NCBI RefSeq assembly: GCF_036263595.1
Contig: NZ_DATAGQ010000014.1
Span: forward strand, 1 to 9,064
Length of the DNA stretch: 9,064 nucleotides
Reading direction: 5' to 3'
Source of the DNA: Geminicoccus sp036263595
GTDB lineage: Bacteria > Pseudomonadota > Alphaproteobacteria > Geminicoccales > Geminicoccaceae
The translations under genes were made by a program, and so were the position numbers. Below are positions 4,580 to 9,064 of the stretch, in pieces. The notes beneath the pieces are model-generated. The model saw only the letters and a list, made by a program, of their open reading frames with translations, searched no databases and was not told the DNA's origin. Within the stretch, counting starts at the first letter, position 1, and every line of letters begins with the position of its first letter.

Positions 4580-5727
4580 AAGGGTTCGTTGATCTGAATG
4601 TCAGGCTGCCCGAAACCGCGCCAGAGAGACTGCCACTTCGCCAAGTTCTGGCACGGTACAACCAGGACTACGTCCGCAAGCTACCTAGCGCTGCTCAGAA
4701 TGGTCCCGCACTAGATCGCTGGGCAGCGTTCTTTGGCGAGAACGCCATGGTAGCCGAGGTCATGGACCGTCGGCGTCGCGCTGAATTCCGCTTTTGGCTG
4801 GAGCAGTTGGAGTACCCGAAGCGGCATCGTGATCCAGAGACCGGTGCGATTGTCGAGACGATGCACAGGATGGCACCGTCGACGATCAGACGTACAGTTG
4901 AGATGGGAAACGCCGCCTTCAGCTGGGCTCAGCGTGAGGGGCTGCTCACTCACTATGAGCCGATGCCCCTACCACCGCCCAGCCCACCTCGACGCTATGC
5001 GCCAAAGCAGAGTGACCTGGTGAAGCTCTGGGATGCAGCTGAACCCTTCCGCCTCCGGCTCTTCATTGCCCTGCTGGTCCATACCTGCGGCCGTCCCGAA
5101 GCTGTTCTCGATCTAACCAGCTTCCAATGCGATCTTGAGGACGACGTCATCCACCTAAACGCCGAAGGCAGGAAGCAGACCAAGAAGACCAGGCCGAGCA
5201 TCCCCATGACGCAGGGCATCCGCCCGTGGATCCAGGCTGCCCCCAAAGGTCGCCTGATCCAGTACAAGGGAAAGCCGGTAAGGTCCCTGATCGGCATCTG
5301 GCGGCTGACGGTGAAGGCAGCTGGGCTCGATCCCCGCTTCACGCCCAAGACCCTGCAGAAGCTCATCCCGAGGCTGGCACGGGCCTATGGCGTCTCACGC
5401 GACCTGGTGGGGCCGTTCAAGGGCAACGCCAACAGCACCAACCGCATGATGGAGAAGCACTATGACTGGGTAGAGATCGAGGAGATGCGTCCGGTGGCAG
5501 ATGCCATCGACAAGCTCTGGGAGGAGATCGGTCAGATGGCCGTCCGACCGATCTCTCCAGAAGCCGTTAATACCAATCCTGCAACCGTGCGTTACGAGTA
5601 CGTTACAGGTGGGACGCTCAAGGCTGCTAACCCCTTGAGATTGGTGGAGCCGATCGGGATCGAACCGACGACCTCGACGGTGCAAACCCGCCAAGAGTCC
5701 AGGAAAACCAAACCTTTACGCTCCTGA
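4420..5727 (+). CDS. int: Tyrosine recombinase/integrase with an altered catalytic site
   Basis: The product is 435 aa. Residues 8-35 form an arm-binding-like N-terminus (FVYYGHRLWFHPTSGIAYV). Residues 70-180 are the SAM-like core-binding domain. Residues 190-360 are the catalytic domain. I can place R225 (CGRPEAV), a lysine in the beta hairpin (RKQTKKTR, about 252-256) and the nucleophile Y348 (EKHYDW). The usual H-x-x-R box reads TPKTLQK, with K310 and Q313, and the usual LGH reads PFKG. Two normally conserved catalytic positions are therefore changed; see the findings. The last 28 residues (from 408) are the translated att core and flank (VEPIGIEPTTSTVQ). Start: ATG at 4420, with GAGG about 10 nt upstream, inside the preceding xis-like gene. 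The substrate is probably a tRNA-Ala gene. Confidence 0.88.
   Translation: MSRKSKSAFVYYGHRLWFHPTSGIAYVCWNRPGGSTNRRTLDTTDLHEAIERLKGFVDLNVRLPETAPERLPLRQVLARYNQDYVRKLPSAAQNGPALDRWAAFFGENAMVAEVMDRRRRAEFRFWLEQLEYPKRHRDPETGAIVETMHRMAPSTIRRTVEMGNAAFSWAQREGLLTHYEPMPLPPPSPPRRYAPKQSDLVKLWDAAEPFRLRLFIALLVHTCGRPEAVLDLTSFQCDLEDDVIHLNAEGRKQTKKTRPSIPMTQGIRPWIQAAPKGRLIQYKGKPVRSLIGIWRLTVKAAGLDPRFTPKTLQKLIPRLARAYGVSRDLVGPFKGNANSTNRMMEKHYDWVEIEEMRPVADAIDKLWEEIGQMAVRPISPEAVNTNPATVRYEYVTGGTLKAANPLRLVEPIGIEPTTSTVQTRQESRKTKPLRS
5642..5686 (-). other. Attachment-site core: 3' half of a tRNA-Ala(UGC) gene
   Basis: Read leftward, this is a tRNA from the anticodon loop to CCA: TTTGCAC (anticodon TGC), CGTCG, AGGTC, the T arm GTCGG-TTCGATC-CCGAT (5 bp with one G.U), CGGCTCC, A, CCA. 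To the right (5' side of the tRNA) the sequence is not tRNA: no matching anticodon-stem strand, D arm or GGAGCCG acceptor strand occurs. A 3' tRNA half beside an integrase is the classic identity block of tyrosine-recombinase attachment sites. It lies inside the 3' end of the integrase frame and has element genes on both sides, as in an attP site. It is not a functional tRNA gene. Confidence 0.8.
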
Positions 5728-5766
5728 GAATACGATTGAACGCGCCTTCGGACAAGGATTTCCGAG

Positions 5767-8229
5767 GTGCTACGTTCCAACCCCGTTCCAGGCAGTGCCG
5801 CCATCGCCCAGTTGGGCGCCATGGGCCGGCGCTTCGTTGCCTGGGAACATCTGACCCGAAATGGGAAGCCTACCAAGGTCCCAATCCAGCCGTCCGGCAA
5901 GTGGGCGAAGTCCACCGATCCTGAGACCTGGACGACGCTGGACGAGGCTTCTGCCTTCGCCAACCGTGCTAGGAAGGCTGGAGTCGGCTTCGTCCTAGCC
6001 GGTGAGACGGACGGCATCGGCGGCATTGACCTGGACGGCTGCCGCAATCCAGAAACTGGCGAGATCCAGCCATGGGCTCAGGAGATTATCACAGACTTCG
6101 GCTCGTACGCTGAGGTGAGCCCGTCTAGCACTGGCGTGAAGATCTTCGCCAAGGGAGACCCCCTTCCCGAGCTGCCGGTCAACAAGCTGGTCATGGGCGA
6201 TGCGCCGCTGTTCGGCGACCATCTGCCGCAGGTCGAAGTCTACACGACCGGCCGCTACTTCGCCTTGACTGGCCGGAAGGTCGATGGCGTGCCGGACAGC
6301 ATCACAGATGCCACGGCCGCCTGGATGCGCCTTGCGGCCAGGCTTGCACGAGCGAAGGTCGAGGAACCAGCAAAGCCGGCGACGCAGGACGAGCCACGTC
6401 CGGCCGTTGAGGACGCACAACTCCCGGCTTCCTTCCGGAACCTGCTCGACCAGGACGATCGACTGCGCGCTGCCTGGAGGGACGGTGCGAAGCTCGGCAA
6501 GGGCAAGGACACGACCGCCTCCGGGCTGGAGATGTCGCTGGCGTTGTACCTGGCTCGGCATCTGGCGGACGATGACCTGGAGTCGGTGCTCCGTCTCTAT
6601 CCCTACGGCCAGATCGGCGGCGGCAAAATCTCCGGCAGGAACGCGGACAGGCGGATCGGCAAGCTGCTCGACCACGCCCAGCGGATCCGCGACCGCGCGG
6701 CCCGGGCCGACGACAAGGGGCGGTGGTGGAACGACCTGTCGCTCAACGACAAGGGTGATGCACGGGACACCATTGCCAACGTCGCGACGATCCTGCGGGC
6801 TGACGGCACATTCGCCGGCAAGCTTGGCTTCGACGAGTTGCGGAACTGCGTTGTCACCCGCTCCCTACCCTGGAAGGTAGCAGAGGGCTGGCGGGAGTGG
6901 GCGGACTTGGACGACCTCCGGCTGACCGAGTGGTGCCAGCTCCGTGACGTCCAGGTGAAGCCTGCCACAGTCGCCGCGGCCGTGCAGGTGGTGGCATCCG
7001 AGCAGAGCTTCCATCCGGTCCGGGACTATCTCGACGATCTGCAGCATGATGGGACTAAACGCCTCGATACCTGGCTTACCACCTACCTTGGCGTGCCGGA
7101 TACGCCCTACTCCCGAGCCGTTGGCCGCAAGTTCCTGATTGCTGCGGTAGCCCGCGCCAGGAGGCCTGGGTGCAAGGCGGACAACGCGCTGATCCTGGAA
7201 GGGGAACAGGACCTCGGAAAGAGTTCTGCTGCCCGGGTACTTGCCGTCATGAGCGAGTGGTTCGCGGACGAGATCGCCGACCTCGGCTCCAAGGACTCCG
7301 CCCAGGATCTGAAGGGCAAGTGGATCATCGAGATGGCCGAGCTGTCCGCCATGCGGCGCTCGGACGTGGAGCGGACCAAGGCCTTCCTGTCTCGGTCCAC
7401 CGACCACTACCGCCCGAGCTACGGACGCCGCTCCCAGGACTTCAAGCGCCAGTGCGTGTTCATCGGGTCGACCAACCAGGAGGCCTATCTGCACGACGAG
7501 ACCGGCAACCGCCGCTTCTGGCCCGTGCGGGTCGGGAGGATCGATCTTAAGGGGCTGCGGGCAAACTTAGGGCAGCTGTGGGCCGAGGCCGACGCAGCTT
7601 TCAAATCCGGCGAGCACTGGTGGCTGGAAGGCAATCTGAAGCCGCTGGCGCAAGAGGAACAGGGCAATCGCAGGATCGGTGATCCATGGGAACCGGCAGT
7701 CGAGAAGTGGTTGGTTCGCATTGTCCATACGACCGGCTGCCGTGCTCGGAAGGACACCGATCCGGTCACCATCGAGGACATCCTGGTCGGAGCTATCGAT
7801 ATGCCGGTCGAGCGCCAGGACCTGATGGCGCAGAAGCGGGTCGGTGCCATCCTCCGCAGCCGCGGGTGGACCCGCCAGCAGAAGCGCCGGCCGGTCGAGG
7901 AGGGAGGTGGCCGGTACTGGATCTTCAATCCTCCGGTTGTCACCAGTGAACCGACTGGCGGACCTGGCTCCGGTGACAGCTCCGGTGACAGCCAATCTAC
8001 TGAAAACACTGGGTCTTCTGCTGATGTCACCGATGTCACCGATTGTTCTCGTACACATAAGGCAGGACACACAACCGAAGATGCTCGAATCATGAAGGGT
8101 GGTGGTGGTCTGCGCCGAGAACATTATCGAAATCATCGGGGACAACCGGTGACCGGTGACATTGGCATGGCTCAATGCGCCACCTGCGAGGCGCCGATCT
8201 CCTGCCCGTGCAAGGAGCACCAGCCATGA
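5767..8229 (+). CDS. PrimPol-VapE type replication protein (primase plus P-loop ATPase)
   Basis: The product is 820 aa. Residues 15-195 resemble the PrimPol-like (bifunctional primase-polymerase) domain: catalytic-type IDLDG (D88, D90), SPSSTGVKIF (118-127; the histidine usual here is K125), and VEVYTTGRYFALTG (156-169). Residues 330-640 are the VapE/VirE-type ATPase: Walker A GEQDLGKSS (K485), Walker B-like KWIIEMAEL (518-526), sensor-like FIGSTN (565-570), and the signature DETGNRRFWPV. A winged-helix region (650-720) precedes a low-complexity tail with GDSSGDS and DVTDVTD and a possible zinc site C804-x2-C807...C813-x-C815. The start is GTG at 5767 with AAGGA 8 nt upstream, 39 bp after the integrase. 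Such proteins start and drive replication of satellites and islands. The ATGA end overlaps the next gene. Confidence 0.9.
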   Translation: MLRSNPVPGSAAIAQLGAMGRRFVAWEHLTRNGKPTKVPIQPSGKWAKSTDPETWTTLDEASAFANRARKAGVGFVLAGETDGIGGIDLDGCRNPETGEIQPWAQEIITDFGSYAEVSPSSTGVKIFAKGDPLPELPVNKLVMGDAPLFGDHLPQVEVYTTGRYFALTGRKVDGVPDSITDATAAWMRLAARLARAKVEEPAKPATQDEPRPAVEDAQLPASFRNLLDQDDRLRAAWRDGAKLGKGKDTTASGLEMSLALYLARHLADDDLESVLRLYPYGQIGGGKISGRNADRRIGKLLDHAQRIRDRAARADDKGRWWNDLSLNDKGDARDTIANVATILRADGTFAGKLGFDELRNCVVTRSLPWKVAEGWREWADLDDLRLTEWCQLRDVQVKPATVAAAVQVVASEQSFHPVRDYLDDLQHDGTKRLDTWLTTYLGVPDTPYSRAVGRKFLIAAVARARRPGCKADNALILEGEQDLGKSSAARVLAVMSEWFADEIADLGSKDSAQDLKGKWIIEMAELSAMRRSDVERTKAFLSRSTDHYRPSYGRRSQDFKRQCVFIGSTNQEAYLHDETGNRRFWPVRVGRIDLKGLRANLGQLWAEADAAFKSGEHWWLEGNLKPLAQEEQGNRRIGDPWEPAVEKWLVRIVHTTGCRARKDTDPVTIEDILVGAIDMPVERQDLMAQKRVGAILRSRGWTRQQKRRPVEEGGGRYWIFNPPVVTSEPTGGPGSGDSSGDSQSTENTGSSADVTDVTDCSRTHKAGHTTEDARIMKGGGGLRREHYRNHRGQPVTGDIGMAQCATCEAPISCPCKEHQP
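7938..8161. repeat. Cluster of GGTGACA motifs (possible iterons)
   Basis: GGTGACA occurs in direct orientation at 7972-7978, 7984-7990 and 8155-8161 and in reverse at 7938-7944, 8025-8031 and 8034-8040. A GGTGACC lies at 8148-8154. Most sit in a longer CGGTGACA. Two 12-bp tandem copies (7967-7990) and two 9-bp tandem copies (8023-8040) are included. The repeats fall in the low-complexity tail of the VapE gene. They may be replication-protein binding sites, or only repetitive coding for GDS and VTD. Confidence 0.4.
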
Positions 8230-8453
8230 CTACCCGCCGTATCGTGGTCGGCACCCGCTTGGGATGGCGGGATATCCAGGTGGAGACCCGGCCGATCACG
8301 ACGCCCCGCCGTCTGCAGCGCCTGTATGAGCACGAGCCCTGCGAACGCCTGGTGGCGCATGGCACCGAATTGGTGGGAACCGTTGGTGGCCAGCGCCGTC
8401 GCTTTATTTTACATATTCGCGATGATGGCGCCCGCACCTGGATAGTACGATGA
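8226..8453 (+). CDS. Uncharacterised 75-aa basic protein
   Basis: No family recognised. The protein is small, basic and beta-rich: MTTRRIVVGTRLGWRDIQVETR, then PRRLQRLYEHEPCERLVAHG, then RRFILHIRDDGARTWIVR. The ATG at 8226 overlaps the stop of the VapE gene as ATGA, so it is coupled to it; an in-frame ATG 51 nt upstream would lie inside the VapE gene and is less likely. The arginine content suggests contact with nucleic acid, which is a guess. An IS remnant is inserted 11 bp after its stop codon. Confidence 0.6.
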   Translation: MTTRRIVVGTRLGWRDIQVETRPITTPRRLQRLYEHEPCERLVAHGTELVGTVGGQRRRFILHIRDDGARTWIVR

Positions 8454-8466
8454 CCCGCATTCCTTA

Positions 8467-8968
8467 GTACGCCTAACAGAACCACCGTTGGACGAACCTG
8501 AGGCAGATGAGGCTGACGGCGAGGAGGTGGAAGCCGGTGAGGATGTCGAGGCGTCGCTCTTAGCGAACGGTAAGCCGGCGGAAGCGGCTGAACCAGGCGA
8601 GCGAGCGTTCCACCACCCATCGATGGCGACCCAGCCGGCCGCTAGGCTCGACGCCGCGTCGAGCGATCCTGGGGATGATCCTGCACCGGCGCAGGATGCG
8701 ACGGCAGTGGGCGAAGTCGTAGCCCTTGTCGGCGTGCAGCTTAGCAGGTCGCTGCCTCGGCCGACCATAGCACTGCCGGATCGGTGGTACCGCCTCGATC
8801 AACAGCCAAGCAGGCTCGGTCCGACTCGCGAAGCCGGCCACCTTTGGGCTCGGCAAGCGCCGTCAGTAGCGGCAGTGTAATCGCCCGCCATAGTTCACCG
8901 GAAACCAGGGTGCAACCATGCCCAGCCAACCACGGCCGGATCGCCAGGTTCCCTTTTGTTAGGCGCTT
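8467..8968 (-). mobile_element. IS5-type element remnant with both terminal repeats (about 502 bp)
   Basis: Terminal inverted repeats share CGCCTAACA: GTACGCCTAACAGAA at 8467-8481 and, in reverse, AAGCGCCTAACAAAA at 8968-8954 (11 of 15 identical). A TA dinucleotide flanks each end (8465-8466 and 8969-8970), consistent with a TA target duplication. Joining the flanks restores CTTAAG, a plausible palindromic target. Between the ends is a leftward transposase with a large internal deletion, so the element is about 500 bp where full-length members are usually 800 bp or more. It cannot move itself but could be mobilised by a related transposase. Confidence 0.75.
8473..8911 (-). pseudogene. IS5-family transposase, deleted, frameshifted and with a nonsense codon
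   Basis: 8911-8804 encodes an N-terminal piece typical of the family (LVSGELWRAITLPLL, then PKGGRLRESDRACLA). At about 8803-8806 the frame jumps to the C-terminal part (LLIEAVPPIRQ, RPAKLHADKGYDFAHCRRIL, then GRLGRHRWVVERSLAWF). The missing middle would contain the first catalytic aspartate. The second Asp (LHADKGYD, codon at 8730-8728) and the Glu (VVER, 8610-8608) remain. A TAA at 8562-8560 replaces the tyrosine expected in RLTVRYERR. After it the frame continues with ERRLDILTGF and ends at TAG 8475-8473, inside the terminal repeat. No start codon is clear. The product cannot be an active DDE transposase. Confidence 0.8.
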
Positions 8969-8970
8969 TA

Positions 8971-9064
8971 AGAGGAAAACCGAAGGAATTCCATGCTTTT
9001 TGAAATATTCCGCCATGGATTAAGCAGCTAATAATCCTTTTGTCAGCATCAAAGGAGACATCTT
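8971..9064 (+). promoter_or_regulatory. AT-rich leader with a strong ribosome site for a gene beyond the edge
   Basis: Beyond the IS remnant the sequence turns AT-rich. AAAGGAG at 9051-9057 is followed by ACATCTT to the window end, so a rightward gene should start at about 9065. An in-frame 12-codon ORF (ATG 8992, stop 9028-9030) preceded by AAGGA could be a leader peptide but is too short to support. Confidence 0.5.

Noticed and set aside
6284..6880. Long rightward ORF inside the VapE gene
   Set aside because: It is a shadow frame of a GC-rich gene (Arg/Pro/Ser/Thr-rich translation); the VapE frame has clear motifs over the same span.
8741..9016. 91-codon leftward ORF starting MAEYFKKHGIP as an intact gene
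   Set aside because: It starts outside the IS, crosses its terminal repeat and goes out of frame at the deletion point; only its middle is transposase-derived.
1..9064. CRISPR array, rRNA or complete tRNA
   Set aside because: No regularly spaced direct repeats, no rRNA-like sequence, and the only tRNA-like piece is the 3' half at 5642-5686.

Overview
The window looks like accessory DNA from a high-GC alphaproteobacterium. The assignment is inferred from three things: the style of the Xis/integrase/VapE proteins, a tRNA-Ala(UGC)-like attachment core, and an IS5-type element of a kind common in that class. No rRNA, complete tRNA or other lineage marker is present, so it is moderately sure.

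Layout. Positions 1-2338 form a leftward, visibly more AT-rich block. In order of transcription it holds a ribbon-helix-helix (RHH) regulator, a 150-aa protein of unknown function, a 96-aa protein, a 180-aa protein with a glycine-rich tail, an HTH antitoxin, and the first 20 codons of a PIN-domain toxin that runs off the left edge. The last two are a recognisable toxin-antitoxin pair. The four genes before them have no function I can name. Between the 180-aa gene and the antitoxin lies a compact predicted RNA fold (591-667). Its wobble pairs and UUCG loop make sense only in the leftward transcript.

From about 2349 the DNA is GC-rich and everything reads rightward. Two coupled small genes (2412-2959) are followed by a stretch with a possible pseudoknot and then an intrinsic terminator (3120-3151). 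Next comes an integration module: a 229-aa conserved-looking protein, two successive small excisionase-like HTH proteins, and a tyrosine recombinase whose reading frame runs through a 45-bp copy of the 3' half of a tRNA-Ala gene. A VapE-type primase/helicase with an N-terminal PrimPol-like part follows 39 bp later, then a 75-aa protein coupled to it by an ATGA overlap.

The arrangement (Xis-like regulators, integrase, PrimPol-VapE ATPase) is that of a phage satellite or small integrative element. The Xis-like proteins and recombinase would handle excision and integration at tRNA-Ala, and the VapE protein would drive replication, possibly from a cluster of CGGTGACA motifs in its own 3' end. The att core has element DNA on both sides, so the sequence is either a circular/excised form, a tandem junction, or an old rearranged site. 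The recombinase lacks the second catalytic arginine and a recognisable GH motif, so its activity is in doubt.

The right end is an IS5-type element (8467-8968) with both terminal repeats but an internally deleted, frameshifted and nonsense-mutated transposase. Just inside the right edge a strong Shine-Dalgarno sequence points to another rightward gene starting at about 9065.
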